A stretch of DNA of 64,000 nucleotides, from contig JAZUDI010000068.1 of assembly GCA_045639525.1 (NCBI GenBank), positions 1 through 64,000 on the forward strand, given 5' to 3'. The DNA is from UBA1181 sp045639525. GTDB lineage: Bacteria; Bacteroidota; Bacteroidia; Bacteroidales; Paludibacteraceae. The notes beneath the pieces were generated by a model. That model worked only from the letters and a program-made list of their open reading frames with translations. It did no database searches and was not told the origin of the DNA. Positions 14,956 through 24,868 of the stretch are shown here, one piece after another. A program made the translations under genes and the position numbers. Position 1 is the stretch's first letter, and every line of letters starts with the position of its first letter.

Positions 14956-16290
14956 ATGACCATGGGCGCTAAGAAGAATTTCGTATTGGATACCAATGTT
15001 ATCCTTCACGATTACAAGTGTATTTACAATTTCCAAGAGAACGATATATACCTACCGATCACTGTTTTAGAGGAGTTGGATAAATTCAAGAAGGGAAACG
15101 ACCAAATCAACTATAATGCGCGTGAGTTTGTCCGCGAGTTGGATACCCTCTGCAACGACAAGGCGATTTTTGGCAAGGGAGTCTCGTTAGGCAAGGGACT
15201 TGGTAAGTTGATTATCATCACGAGCGCGGAATACCCTAAGAAGATTTCGGAAGCTTTTGCTGAGAAAATTCCAGATCACAAGATCCTCGCTGTGGTAGAT
15301 CTTGTCCAAACCCAAAATCCTAAGACCAAGACCATTCTTGTTTCCAAGGATGTGAATTTACGCGTAAAGGCGAAATCATTGGGCATGGAGGCTGAGGACT
15401 ACAGCACAGACAAAGTGACAAACATCGATATTTTCGATCAAGCGCAAGCCACATTCGATAATGTGGACGCTGATTTGATCGATCAATTGTATTCATCCTC
15501 CACGGGTATGCCGCTTAGCGACTTCAAGTTGCCTGTAGAGGTGGAGAACAACCAATGCTTCATCTTGAAGAGCACCCGTTCCACAGTAATGGCCCGCTAC
15601 AACGCGAACACCCAAATGGTGGAGAAGGTGAAGAAGGAGAAGGCATTCGGCATCGAAGGAAGAAATGCGGAGCAGACATTCGCCCTCAACGCTTTGTTGG
15701 ATGACGACATCAAGTTGGTGGCTGTTTCCGGACGTGCCGGTACAGGTAAGACCCTCTTGGCTTTGGCGGCCGCTTTGCAACAAAATGAGAAGTATCAACA
15801 AATCCTCTTGGCCCGTCCGATTGTGGCCATGTCGAACAAGGATTTGGGATTCTTGCCAGGCGATGAAAAGCAAAAGGTGGCTCCATATATGCAGCCATTG
15901 TTTGATAACTTGAATGTGATCAAGCACCAATTCGGACCAACCAGTAAGGAGATCAAGTTGTTGGAGGAGGTGCAAAAGAGCGAGAAGTTGATCATCGAGG
16001 CATTGGCCTTCATTCGTGGTCGAAGCTTGAGCAACACCTACTTCATTGTCGACGAGGCGCAAAACTTGACGCCACACGAGATCAAGACCATCATCACACG
16101 TGCCGGCGAGGGCTGTAAGATGGTATTCTGCGGAGATGTCCAACAAATCGATACACCATACTTGGATATGCAATCCAACGGTTTGGTCTATATGATCGAT
16201 AAGATGAAGGGACAAAAGATCTTCTCCCATGTCAATTTGATCAAGGGCGAGCGTAGTTATTTATCAGAGTTGGCAAGTTCATTGTTGTAA
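14956..16290 (+). CDS. PIN-PhoH fusion ATPase/ribonuclease
   Basis: An N-terminal PIN ribonuclease-like domain (residues about 5-135, starting FVLDTNVILHD with the acidic LEELDKFK) is joined to a C-terminal PhoH ATPase (about 235-440). The Walker A is SGRAGTGKT with K265, and the Walker B region is YFIVDEAQNLTP followed by CGDVQQID. Such proteins couple RNA cleavage to ATP-driven unwinding. Length and order are normal. It is a single-gene unit ending in a terminator and divergent from folC. Confidence 0.93.
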   Translation: MTMGAKKNFVLDTNVILHDYKCIYNFQENDIYLPITVLEELDKFKKGNDQINYNAREFVRELDTLCNDKAIFGKGVSLGKGLGKLIIITSAEYPKKISEAFAEKIPDHKILAVVDLVQTQNPKTKTILVSKDVNLRVKAKSLGMEAEDYSTDKVTNIDIFDQAQATFDNVDADLIDQLYSSSTGMPLSDFKLPVEVENNQCFILKSTRSTVMARYNANTQMVEKVKKEKAFGIEGRNAEQTFALNALLDDDIKLVAVSGRAGTGKTLLALAAALQQNEKYQQILLARPIVAMSNKDLGFLPGDEKQKVAPYMQPLFDNLNVIKHQFGPTSKEIKLLEEVQKSEKLIIEALAFIRGRSLSNTYFIVDEAQNLTPHEIKTIITRAGEGCKMVFCGDVQQIDTPYLDMQSNGLVYMIDKMKGQKIFSHVNLIKGERSYLSELASSLL

Positions 16291-16318
16291 GAGACTTTCT
16301 ATACAAGATAAATCGTCG

Positions 16319-16356
16319 AGTGGGGGCCGCGGATATGCGTGTTCCCACTTTTTTTA
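16319..16356 (+). terminator. Rho-independent terminator after the PIN-PhoH gene
   Basis: AGTGGG pairs with CCCACT around a GC-rich inner loop and is followed by TTTTTTT. Confidence 0.7.
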
Positions 16357-16378
16357 ACTATTCCATGGCTGAAACGCT

Positions 16379-16408
16379 TTTGAGTTGGAAGAAAATTCGC
16401 TAATTTTG
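16379..16408 (+). promoter_or_regulatory. Promoter of era
   Basis: TTTG at 16379-16382 and TAATTTTG at 16401-16408 with an 18-bp gap match the Bacteroidota -33/-7 consensus. They lie 16 bp upstream of the era ATG. Confidence 0.7.
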
Positions 16409-16424
16409 CGGAAAATTATCGATA

Positions 16425-17306
16425 ATGCATAAATCTGGTTTTGTAAATATAGTAGGTAATCCCAATGTGGGTAAGTCCACATTGATGAACGCATTGGTAG
16501 GAGAGCGTATTTCCATCATCACCTCCAAGGCGCAGACCACCCGTCATAGAATTTTAGGTATCGTGAATGGAGAGGATTTTCAGATCGTCTATTCCGACAC
16601 ACCGGGTGTGTTGAAACCTAACTATAAATTGCAGGAATCCATGTTGAACTTCTCCAATAGCGCCTTGACTGACGCGGATGTCATCCTCTATGTCACAGAC
16701 GTGATCGAGAATGCGGAGAAGAACGCCGATTTCATCGAAAAGGTGAAGAAACAGAAGGCTCCTGTGTTGTTGATCATCAACAAGATCGATTTGACCGATC
16801 AGCCGAAGTTGGTGGAATTGGTGGAGAAATGGAAGGGAATCCTGCCTGAGGCGGAAATTATTCCGATCTCCGCTCAAAACAATTTTAACTTGGAGTATGT
16901 GCTCAAGAGAATCAAGAGCATGTTGCCAGACTCGCCGCCATTCTTTGAAAAAGACGCATTGACCGATAAACCTGCCAGATTCTTTGTCACGGAGATCATC
17001 CGCGAGAAGATCTTGACCAACTACGACAAGGAGGTGCCTTACTCCGTGGAGGTGGTGGTAGAGAGCTTCAAGGAGGACAACAAGATGATCTGCATCAATG
17101 CGGTGATCTATGTGGAGCGTGACTCTCAGAAGGGAATCATCATCGGACAGGGCGGAAAGATGCTCAAAAAGGTGGGTATCGAAGCCAGAAAGGACATCGA
17201 GGCCTTCTTCGAGAAGAAGGTATTCCTCGAACTCTTTGTCAAAGTAGAGAAGGATTGGAGAAACAAGGACAGAGTCTTAAAGGACTTTGGCTATCAACCT
17301 GAATAG
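16425..17306 (+). CDS. era: GTPase Era
   Basis: Ribosome-associated GTPase that binds the 3' end of 16S rRNA during 30S maturation. The G1 motif GNPNVGKST lies at residues 11-19, switch region TRHRILG, G3 SDTPG, G4 NKID, and a C-terminal KH domain contains IIGQGGKMLKKVG. Its 293 residues are normal. It is followed after 124 bp by der, a second ribosome-assembly GTPase. Confidence 0.97.
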   Translation: MHKSGFVNIVGNPNVGKSTLMNALVGERISIITSKAQTTRHRILGIVNGEDFQIVYSDTPGVLKPNYKLQESMLNFSNSALTDADVILYVTDVIENAEKNADFIEKVKKQKAPVLLIINKIDLTDQPKLVELVEKWKGILPEAEIIPISAQNNFNLEYVLKRIKSMLPDSPPFFEKDALTDKPARFFVTEIIREKILTNYDKEVPYSVEVVVESFKEDNKMICINAVIYVERDSQKGIIIGQGGKMLKKVGIEARKDIEAFFEKKVFLELFVKVEKDWRNKDRVLKDFGYQPE

Positions 17307-17430
17307 TGCTCCACGGCACTGATATTTGGAGGTTTCATTATTTACGCTTTATTCATTGAAATCTCCGCCATATTGTTGAATGGGACTTGTTCCCCGGGTG
17401 GAGTGATCCGCCCCAATACAGAGTATTAAA

Positions 17431-18744
17431 ATGAGTAATTTAGTAGCAATAGTAGGAAGACCGAATGTCGGTAAGTCAACCCTCTTTAATAGGTTGACAC
17501 AGACTCGCCGCGCCATCGTGAACGAAGAGGCGGGTACCACACGCGACCGTCAATACGGAAAAGTGGATTGGAACGGTGTGGAGTTCTCCATCGTGGACAC
17601 GGGTGGTTGGGTCGTCAATTCAGAGGATATTTTTGAAGGAGAGATCCGCAAGCAGGTGAATATCGCCATCGAAGAGGCGGATGTCATTATGTTTGTGGTG
17701 GATGTTTCGAGCGGTGTGACCGACTTGGACGAGCAGGTGGCTCAGATTCTACGAAGAAACACCAAGCCGGTGATTTTGATCTGCAACAAAGTGGATAACA
17801 ATGAGTTGCAATACTATTCCGCCGATTTCTACCGTTTGGGATTGGGTGATCCGCAATGCATCTCCTCCATTTCAGGATCCGGTACCGGTGATTTGTTGGA
17901 TTTGATCCTCGACAAATTGCCTAAGAAGAAAGAGGAAGAGATGGACGAGGATCTGCCTCGTATCGCCATCGTAGGCCGTCCAAATGCGGGAAAATCATCC
18001 ATTATCAACGCATTCATCGGCGAAGACCGTTATATTGTGACCGATATCGCGGGTACCACCCGTGACAGCATCCATACCCGTTATACCAAGTTTGGTTATG
18101 ACTTTTACTTGGTGGATACGGCCGGTATCCGTAAAAAGGGTAAGGTGACGGAAGATTTGGAGTATTTCTCCGTCATCCGTTCGATCCGTTCCATCGAGGA
18201 TTCGGATGTGTGTGTCTTGATGATTGATGCCACCAGAGGCATTGAGGCGCAAGATATGAATATCGTGCAACTGATCCAAAAGAACAAAAAGGGTATTGTG
18301 GTCGTCGTCAACAAATGGGACTTGATTACGGAGAAGGATTCCAAATCGACTTTGACGATGGAGAAGGCGATCAGAGAGCGTTTGGCGCCATTTGATGATT
18401 TTCCGATTGTCTTCACATCGGCCATTACCAAGCAAAGAATCTTCAAGGTGATTGAGGCTGCTATGGAGGTCTATGGCAACAAGAAGTGCAAGATTTCCAC
18501 CAGCAAGTTGAACGAATTCTTCTTGCCGTTGATTGAGAACTATCCGCCACCATCAACCAAGGGAAAATACATCAAGATCAAGTATGTGACTCAGTTGCCT
18601 GACACGCAAATACCATCCTTCGTCTTCTATGCGAACCTTCCGCAATATGTGAAGGAGCCATACAAACGATTCTTGGAGAATAAGATGCGTGAAGAGTGGA
18701 ATTTGTCGGGAACACCGATCAATATTTTTATTAGACAGAAATAA
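17431..18744 (+). CDS. der: Ribosome biogenesis GTPase Der (EngA)
   Basis: Double GTPase needed for 50S subunit assembly. The first G-domain opens with GRPNVGKST at about residues 8-16 and the second with GRPNAGKSS near 180; each has DTGG/DTAG and NKVD/NKWD motifs. A C-terminal KH-like domain follows. Its 437 residues match the family. It lies directly after era. Confidence 0.97.
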   Translation: MSNLVAIVGRPNVGKSTLFNRLTQTRRAIVNEEAGTTRDRQYGKVDWNGVEFSIVDTGGWVVNSEDIFEGEIRKQVNIAIEEADVIMFVVDVSSGVTDLDEQVAQILRRNTKPVILICNKVDNNELQYYSADFYRLGLGDPQCISSISGSGTGDLLDLILDKLPKKKEEEMDEDLPRIAIVGRPNAGKSSIINAFIGEDRYIVTDIAGTTRDSIHTRYTKFGYDFYLVDTAGIRKKGKVTEDLEYFSVIRSIRSIEDSDVCVLMIDATRGIEAQDMNIVQLIQKNKKGIVVVVNKWDLITEKDSKSTLTMEKAIRERLAPFDDFPIVFTSAITKQRIFKVIEAAMEVYGNKKCKISTSKLNEFFLPLIENYPPPSTKGKYIKIKYVTQLPDTQIPSFVFYANLPQYVKEPYKRFLENKMREEWNLSGTPINIFIRQK

Positions 18745-18750
18745 TCCAAG

Positions 18751-18784
18751 GGAGGAGGGACGATACAACGATCCTTCCTCTTTT
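18751..18784 (+). terminator. Rho-independent terminator of der
   Basis: GAGGAGGGA pairs with TCCTTCCTC (one wobble) around a short loop and is followed by TTTT. Confidence 0.6.
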
Positions 18785-18810
18785 GCTTTCCATAGCCAAC
18801 AATAATCGTT

Positions 18811-20052
18811 ATGAAAATTAAGATAGACACCGATGAATTGGTTAAAAACCAGGTGATTTCGCAGGAGACTGCCGATGAAATCATCCAATTCCACCAATCA
18901 TCGCAAAAAACAGCCATAGGCAAGTACGCCTTGGGTATCGTGGCCGCTCTATTCGTGTTGACAGGCCTCTCTATTTTTGTGAACGATATCTGGTCATCCG
19001 TCGGATTGAACACGAAAATACTCTTCAGTCTCATGCCTATACTGGGCGGTTCTCTCACTTGCTATGCTATGGTCACACGCTTCCCTTCGATGAAAATACT
19101 CACCGAAAGCGTCGCTATCCTGCAATGCGTGGCCATTTTTGCCACATTTATCATGTTGGTGGAGAGCTTTCATTTATCGGTGTACGAGACGGCATTCATT
19201 TTAGTTGTCATCATACTCTGTTTCCCATTCGTGATTTATTTCAGGGCAACAGTGGCGGCTACATTGTTGATCCTCACCGCAACCATCGCTATCTTATGCA
19301 ACAACATGCAAGAGGTTAATCATCATCTCTATGTTGTACTGATCGGATTGATGGATGGCCTATTTTTGTATAAAACTTATTTCCGGGAGAAGGAAACATC
19401 ACTTCTTCCCGTCCGACTCTTCCTATCATCCTTTGTACTGATTGTCTTCATGATTGAGTTTTCATTAAACATGAAACAAAGCCCATTCTCTATCCTTCCT
19501 CTCATCGCATCCAGTTATATCTTCACTTTCCGTACTTGGAACAGAGCGAAAAAATGGTTGGAAGCGGATGATAATTGGTTGGAATTGGGTGCTTTCTTAC
19601 TATCATTCTATATCCTATACTATTGTTGTTCACATCATTATAGCCTTTACAACCACAGAACAGAAGCATTGACCGTGATTCCTTTCGCTTTGCCTCTAAT
19701 ACTTATTGGGATACTACAATTCAGAAACGGAATAAAAATGGATTTCAGGCAGATCCATACCCTTTTGGCCGCTACCATCATCGCCTTGACACCGTTTATG
19801 ATGGGCGAAGACAACAACATTGTATACATATTGGTCATGCTCCTCTTTTTGGGCTATCACACCTATCTGAGGATTCGTCATTTCAACATTCTGTTTTTCA
19901 GTGTCGTCATGATCTGTTGGATGATCACTTCCGCAAGCCTCAAACACATGGATGGATTTAGACCATGGGTGGTGGCAGTCACCGTATTGTTTTTAGGCAC
20001 ACTGCTTATTGGCCGTCAATTGTTACATCATAAAAAAGACAAAGAACGATGA
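18811..20052 (+). CDS. DUF2157-like multi-pass membrane protein
   Basis: A short N-terminal cytoplasmic part with a helix-pair motif (VISQETADEIIQFH) typical of DUF2157 precedes about 11 to 12 hydrophobic segments, from about residue 37 to the end, closing with positive KKDKER. The function of the family is unknown. Its stop overlaps the next start (ATGA), so the two form an operon. Assignment to DUF2157 rests on the N-terminal motif and topology. Confidence 0.7.
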   Translation: MKIKIDTDELVKNQVISQETADEIIQFHQSSQKTAIGKYALGIVAALFVLTGLSIFVNDIWSSVGLNTKILFSLMPILGGSLTCYAMVTRFPSMKILTESVAILQCVAIFATFIMLVESFHLSVYETAFILVVIILCFPFVIYFRATVAATLLILTATIAILCNNMQEVNHHLYVVLIGLMDGLFLYKTYFREKETSLLPVRLFLSSFVLIVFMIEFSLNMKQSPFSILPLIASSYIFTFRTWNRAKKWLEADDNWLELGAFLLSFYILYYCCSHHYSLYNHRTEALTVIPFALPLILIGILQFRNGIKMDFRQIHTLLAATIIALTPFMMGEDNNIVYILVMLLFLGYHTYLRIRHFNILFFSVVMICWMITSASLKHMDGFRPWVVAVTVLFLGTLLIGRQLLHHKKDKER

Positions 20053-21002
20053 AAATCCAGGAGATTAATAAAAAACAGTGTTTGGTGGCAATGATAGCAT
20101 TGCTTTTTGCGTTAACAGCGGGATTCATCATTTGGAACCAAGGCGCCATCAACACGCAACGTGATCTGAGACTCAAAATCGACACCATGTCTTGGAATCA
20201 AGAGATGGATTATAAATATCGTACCATAAGAGATTTCAGCATTATGCTGATGGACTCCATCATCCAAGAAGGTTATTCAGATGGAAAGTACATCGTATTT
20301 GACATAAACGAAGAGGGTTACGATGTACCCTTGTTTTGCAGTCGCATACCTAATTTTTTCCATCCAAGCGTGAAATGCAAATTATACCACGACAATCACG
20401 TTTATGGAAATGAAAACTTCAACAATATCAATCGGATACTCCCAAACAGCGATGTGAAAAGAAATAGTTCCACGAAATATATCGAAAGGCACTTTCTCAG
20501 AAAGGCTATGGCCGCCCATTCCGAAATTTGTGTCATTCTTCCGTCCTACGACGGTTCTATGAAAAAAGACATCTACAGTCCGATATTCGAGGATTTCGAG
20601 ATAGACGGCAGACGAATGTCCGAAATGACCCAAGAGATGGAGCAACATCCACAGGAGGTGGTGGATTCTTTGATGAATGATATTCTCCATGCTATAGAGG
20701 CTTACTGCCAATCGGAGCATTGCAATGTGGGAAAAGGTTATGTCTATATTCTAAAAGGATGTGTTAACAGTGAAATGCGAGACGCTTTTAACCATTATAT
20801 AAAATTACCACAAGGTGAAAAGGCGATAGAGGAGTGGTTGGTGGCGCATAAAGGGCGAATCAAAGAGTCGTATCATCAATATGATGAGGTTCATAATGCG
20901 GTTCGACAACTGCTGACAAATGAGGAATGGATGGAAGACAAAGAAAATGAGGGGATTGACGTTTTGCGGATAAGAAACTTCCTGAAACAAATTGCCGAGT
21001 GA
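20049..21002 (+). CDS. Hypothetical membrane-anchored protein paired with DUF2157
   Basis: A single N-terminal membrane helix (about residues 11-31, CLVAMIALLFALTAGFIIW) is followed by a 285-residue soluble part with many acidic and aromatic residues. DUF2157 proteins often have a GDYXXLXY-type partner, but I do not see that motif here, so I leave the family open. It is coupled to the upstream gene by a 4-bp overlap. The soluble part would face the periplasm if the helix acts as a signal anchor. Confidence 0.75.
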   Translation: MKIQEINKKQCLVAMIALLFALTAGFIIWNQGAINTQRDLRLKIDTMSWNQEMDYKYRTIRDFSIMLMDSIIQEGYSDGKYIVFDINEEGYDVPLFCSRIPNFFHPSVKCKLYHDNHVYGNENFNNINRILPNSDVKRNSSTKYIERHFLRKAMAAHSEICVILPSYDGSMKKDIYSPIFEDFEIDGRRMSEMTQEMEQHPQEVVDSLMNDILHAIEAYCQSEHCNVGKGYVYILKGCVNSEMRDAFNHYIKLPQGEKAIEEWLVAHKGRIKESYHQYDEVHNAVRQLLTNEEWMEDKENEGIDVLRIRNFLKQIAE

Positions 21003-21041
21003 ACAATATCCCAATTTTTTACTAACAAAATCGCCACATTC

Positions 21042-21073
21042 TTTGGTCAAATCTGACAAAATGATTATTTTTG
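21042..21073 (+). promoter_or_regulatory. Promoter of the purF-glmS-pyrG-carAB cluster
   Basis: TTTG at 21042-21045 and TATTTTTG at 21066-21073, separated by 20 bp, match the Bacteroidota consensus and lie 43 bp upstream of purF. No comparable element is clear in the short gaps between the downstream genes. Confidence 0.65.
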
Positions 21074-21116
21074 CACACGATTAAGTGAATATTGTCAAAA
21101 CATCAAATTCGATAAA

Positions 21117-22919
21117 ATGGAGCAATTAAAGCACGAATGTGGTATTGCGATGATCAGACTTCTCAAACCGTTGTCTTATTATCAGCAAAAATACGGGTCT
21201 GCAAGTTATGGACTCGGCAAGCTCTATCTGATGATGGAAAAACAGCACAACCGCGGACAGGAGGGCGCCGGTATCGCCTGCGTGAAACTTCAACCGCATC
21301 CCGGACATGAATATATGTTCAGGGAGAAAGCAGAAGGCAAGGACGCTATTACCAAAGTCTTTGCCTCTGTCGGCCACCAACTGACAACACCAAACGAGGA
21401 TGACCCATCTGGCACACCACCTTTCCAAGGCGAGTTGCTGATGGGCCATCTTCGTTATAGTACGACTGGTAAGGGTGGTTTGAAGTATGTTCATCCATTT
21501 TTGAGAAGAAACAACTGGAAGGCGAAGAACCTCTGTTTGTGCGGTAACTTCAATATGACCAACGTCGATAGCATCTTCGACCGCTTGACCGCTCAAGGCC
21601 AATATCCACGCATCTACAGCGACTCCTACATTATGTTGGAGTTCATGGGACACCGTCTCGACCGTGAGGTGGAGAAGCGCTACCGAGAGGCGAAGGATTT
21701 GTCATTAGCGGGCATGGAGATCACCGATTACATCGACACCCATGTGGATGTACGAAATGTTCTATCCTCCACGCTTCCTCATTTTGACGGCGGATATGTC
21801 ATCTGTGGTCTAACGGGAAGTGGCGAAATGTTCACAATGCGTGATCCTTGGGGTATCCGTCCCGCATTCTACTATGCAGACGATGAAATCGTGGCGGTAG
21901 CCAGCGAACGTCCTGTCCTACAAACCACTTTCGACCTCAATCTTGAAGAGGTAAAGGAGTTGAATCCTGGTGAAGCGTTGGTGGTGAACTATGCCGGCAA
22001 AATGTCGTTGACACAAATAGCGACGGCGGAAAAAACCGCGCCATGTTCATTTGAACGCATCTATTTTAGCCGTGGAAACGATAAGGACATCTACATGGAA
22101 CGCAAGATGTTGGGTCGCCAACTGAAAGACTCCATTGTAAAGGCTGTCGATGGTGATGTGGAACATAGTGTATTCTCTTACATTCCTAATACGGCCGAGG
22201 TGGCATACGTCGGTATGGTGGAGGGTTTGCGTGAGAGTTATCCGATCGTCAGGGCTGAAAAGGTCGTCTCCAAAGATATCAAACTGAGAACCTTCATCAC
22301 AGAGGGTAAAACCCGTAACGACTTGGCTGCCCATGTTTATGACATCACCTATGGTAGCGTGCAGGCGGATGTTGATAATTTGGTGGTAATCGACGATAGC
22401 ATCGTTCGTGGTACTACATTGCGCGAGAGCATCATCAAGATATTGGACAGATTGCATCCTAAGAAAATTGTGATCGTCAGTTCGGCGCCACAAATCCGTT
22501 ATCCAGACTTTTACGGTATCGATATGAGTCGTATCGGTGATTTCATCGCATACAAAGCGGCTATCAAGTTGATCGAGGACCGGGGAATGACCTCGCTGTT
22601 GGATGATTTGTACGCCCAATGCGTTGAACTTCTAAAAAAAGGGGTGGAGGAGATGCCCAAAGAGAATATTATCCGTAAGATCTATGACGGTTTCACCGTT
22701 GAGGAGCTCAACCAATCCATGGTGGAGATTCTTCGCCCAGAGGGAGTAACCACTCCTGTGGAGATCGTTTACCAAAGTATTGAAGGATTGCACAAGGCGA
22801 TCCCGAACCACACTGGAGACTGGTACTTCACAGGCCATTATCCGACACCAGGCGGTCTACGTCTACTCTACAAATCGTATGTAGACTGGTACACCAACTG
22901 GAAGGGGATGAATCAATAA
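21117..22919 (+). CDS. purF: Amidophosphoribosyltransferase (PurF)
   Basis: First committed step of purine synthesis: PRPP plus glutamine gives phosphoribosylamine. The N-terminal class II glutaminase uses the Ntn nucleophile Cys8 in HECGIA, which implies removal of a 7-residue leader. HNRGQEGAG and LRYSTTG follow. The phosphoribosyltransferase half carries the PRPP loop VVIDDSIVRGTT. At 600 residues it is about 100 longer than the Escherichia coli enzyme, with extra sequence after the nucleophile (SYYQQKYGSASYGLGKLY) and at the C-terminus, as in the long Bacteroidota form. It heads a run of four glutamine-using enzymes. Confidence 0.95.
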   Translation: MEQLKHECGIAMIRLLKPLSYYQQKYGSASYGLGKLYLMMEKQHNRGQEGAGIACVKLQPHPGHEYMFREKAEGKDAITKVFASVGHQLTTPNEDDPSGTPPFQGELLMGHLRYSTTGKGGLKYVHPFLRRNNWKAKNLCLCGNFNMTNVDSIFDRLTAQGQYPRIYSDSYIMLEFMGHRLDREVEKRYREAKDLSLAGMEITDYIDTHVDVRNVLSSTLPHFDGGYVICGLTGSGEMFTMRDPWGIRPAFYYADDEIVAVASERPVLQTTFDLNLEEVKELNPGEALVVNYAGKMSLTQIATAEKTAPCSFERIYFSRGNDKDIYMERKMLGRQLKDSIVKAVDGDVEHSVFSYIPNTAEVAYVGMVEGLRESYPIVRAEKVVSKDIKLRTFITEGKTRNDLAAHVYDITYGSVQADVDNLVVIDDSIVRGTTLRESIIKILDRLHPKKIVIVSSAPQIRYPDFYGIDMSRIGDFIAYKAAIKLIEDRGMTSLLDDLYAQCVELLKKGVEEMPKENIIRKIYDGFTVEELNQSMVEILRPEGVTTPVEIVYQSIEGLHKAIPNHTGDWYFTGHYPTPGGLRLLYKSYVDWYTNWKGMNQ

Positions 22920-22961
22920 TCGTTTTGAAATTTTATCATAATAAGAGGAGGAATAAAAATT

Positions 22962-24845
22962 ATGTGTGGTATCGTAGGCTACATAGGAACAAGACAAGCG
23001 TATCCCATTCTAATGGATGGATTGCACAAATTAGAGTACAGGGGATATGACAGTGCTGGCTGTGCGTTGATCAACGAAGACAACGCAGGCGCTCCATCTG
23101 GCCTCGCTATATACAAAGCGAAAGGAAAGGTGGCTGATTTGGAGGCCATCGCCAATAACCAGGACGTGACTGGGTCCATGGGAATCGCACATACTCGTTG
23201 GGCGACACACGGTGTCCCAAGCGAAGCGAATGCCCATCCGCATGTCTCTCAAAGTGGCAACCTCACTTTGGTTCACAACGGAATCATCGAAAATTATGTG
23301 GCGCTTCGTAGTCAGTTGGAGGCGAAAGGATTCACCTTCAAAAGTCAAACTGATACCGAGGTATTGGTCCAATTGATCGAATATACGATGAATATCGGAG
23401 GCGAAGACCTTGCCACCAGTGTTCGTAAAGCCTTGTCCAAGGTGATTGGAGCCTATGCGATCTGTGTCATTGACCGTCGTCAACCCGACCAATTGGTGGC
23501 TGCCAGAAAGAGTAGCCCCATGGTGGTAGGTGTGGTTCCTGACAACAGTGAATTCTTTATCGCCAGCGATGCAAGTCCAATCGCTCTATACACCAAGCAA
23601 ATGGTCTATTTGAACGACGAGGAGATGGTTGTATGTGAAAGAGGAAAGGATTTGATTGTAAGGAAATTATCCGGTGAACAGGCCGATATGGAGGTGAAAG
23701 AGGTCGATTTGGACCTATCCATGTTGGACAAAGGTGGTTTCCCTCACTTTATGTTGAAGGAGATTTTCGACCAACCAGCGGTACTACGCGACTGTATGCG
23801 TGGTAGGGTGATCAGCAAGCCATACAGCGAAGATGGCAGACTATCTGTCGTTTTAAACGCCGTGACAGAGCACCGCCGTGAATTGCTTCGTGCCCGTCGC
23901 ATCGTGATTGTGAGCTGCGGAACCTCTTGGCATGCGGGTTTGATTGGAAAGCAATTGATCGAACATTTCTGTCGTATCCCTGTGGAGGTGGCTTACGCCA
24001 GCGAATTCCGTTACAGCGAGCCTGTCATCGAACGTGATGATGTCATCATCGCCATCAGTCAGAGTGGAGAGACCGCCGATACATTAGCGGCCATTGAGTT
24101 GGCGAGAGAGCAGGGTGCCCTTGTCTTTGGTATCGTAAATGCGGTGGGTAGTAGCATCGCCCGCAACACAGATACAGGTGTTTACATCCACGTCGGCCCG
24201 GAGATCGGTGTGGCCAGCACCAAAGCCTTCACCGGTCAGGTGACTGTATTGACCATGTTGTCATTGGCGTTGGGTATGGCCAAGGGAACTGTCTCCCAAG
24301 AGGAGTACGAAGAGACACTTGATGAATTGTTGCGTATTCCCGATAAAATCGAAACAATATTAAAACAAAACGATAAAATCCAGAAGATCGCCAGCCGATT
24401 TACCTTCGCCCACAACTTCCTCTATTTGGGAAGAGGATATAACTATCCTGTGGCCTTGGAGGGAGCGTTGAAATTGAAGGAGATCTCCTACATCCATGCA
24501 GAGGGTTATCCTGCCGCCGAGATGAAGCACGGCCCTATTGCTTTGGTGGATAGCGAAATGCCTGTGGTATTCATCGCCACCCATCATCAGTTGTATGCGA
24601 AGATCATCAGCAACATGCAAGAGGTGATTTCCCGCAAAGGCCATATCATCGCTGTTGTGACAGAGGGTGACGAGCAAGTCAGCAAGATGGTGGACGATTC
24701 CATCGAGGTTCCATCGACATTGGCATGTCTTGCACCGCTGTTAAGCGTGATTCCTTTGCAGCTTTTGAGCTATCATGTGGCTGTAGCGAAGGGATTGGAT
24801 GTCGATCAGCCAAGAAACTTGGCTAAGTCTGTGACAGTAGAATAA
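22962..24845 (+). CDS. glmS: Glutamine-fructose-6-phosphate aminotransferase (GlmS)
   Basis: Makes glucosamine-6-phosphate for cell-wall and lipopolysaccharide synthesis. Cys2 of MCGIVGYIGTRQA is the glutaminase nucleophile; KLEYRGYDSAG and HTRWATHG follow. Two SIS sugar-isomerase domains span about 290-610 (VSCGTSWHAG, ISQSGETADT, PAAEMKHGPIAL) and the end LAKSVTVE is canonical. It lies 42 bp after purF with a purine-rich ribosome-binding site (AGGAGG). I see no glmS ribozyme in that gap. Confidence 0.97.
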   Translation: MCGIVGYIGTRQAYPILMDGLHKLEYRGYDSAGCALINEDNAGAPSGLAIYKAKGKVADLEAIANNQDVTGSMGIAHTRWATHGVPSEANAHPHVSQSGNLTLVHNGIIENYVALRSQLEAKGFTFKSQTDTEVLVQLIEYTMNIGGEDLATSVRKALSKVIGAYAICVIDRRQPDQLVAARKSSPMVVGVVPDNSEFFIASDASPIALYTKQMVYLNDEEMVVCERGKDLIVRKLSGEQADMEVKEVDLDLSMLDKGGFPHFMLKEIFDQPAVLRDCMRGRVISKPYSEDGRLSVVLNAVTEHRRELLRARRIVIVSCGTSWHAGLIGKQLIEHFCRIPVEVAYASEFRYSEPVIERDDVIIAISQSGETADTLAAIELAREQGALVFGIVNAVGSSIARNTDTGVYIHVGPEIGVASTKAFTGQVTVLTMLSLALGMAKGTVSQEEYEETLDELLRIPDKIETILKQNDKIQKIASRFTFAHNFLYLGRGYNYPVALEGALKLKEISYIHAEGYPAAEMKHGPIALVDSEMPVVFIATHHQLYAKIISNMQEVISRKGHIIAVVTEGDEQVSKMVDDSIEVPSTLACLAPLLSVIPLQLLSYHVAVAKGLDVDQPRNLAKSVTVE

Positions 24846-24868
24846 TAGATATATAAAACAGATAGGTT

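Noticed and set aside
22920..22961. glmS ribozyme or riboswitch before glmS
   Set aside because: The 42-bp gap is too short and shows no suitable structure; it holds only a ribosome-binding site.
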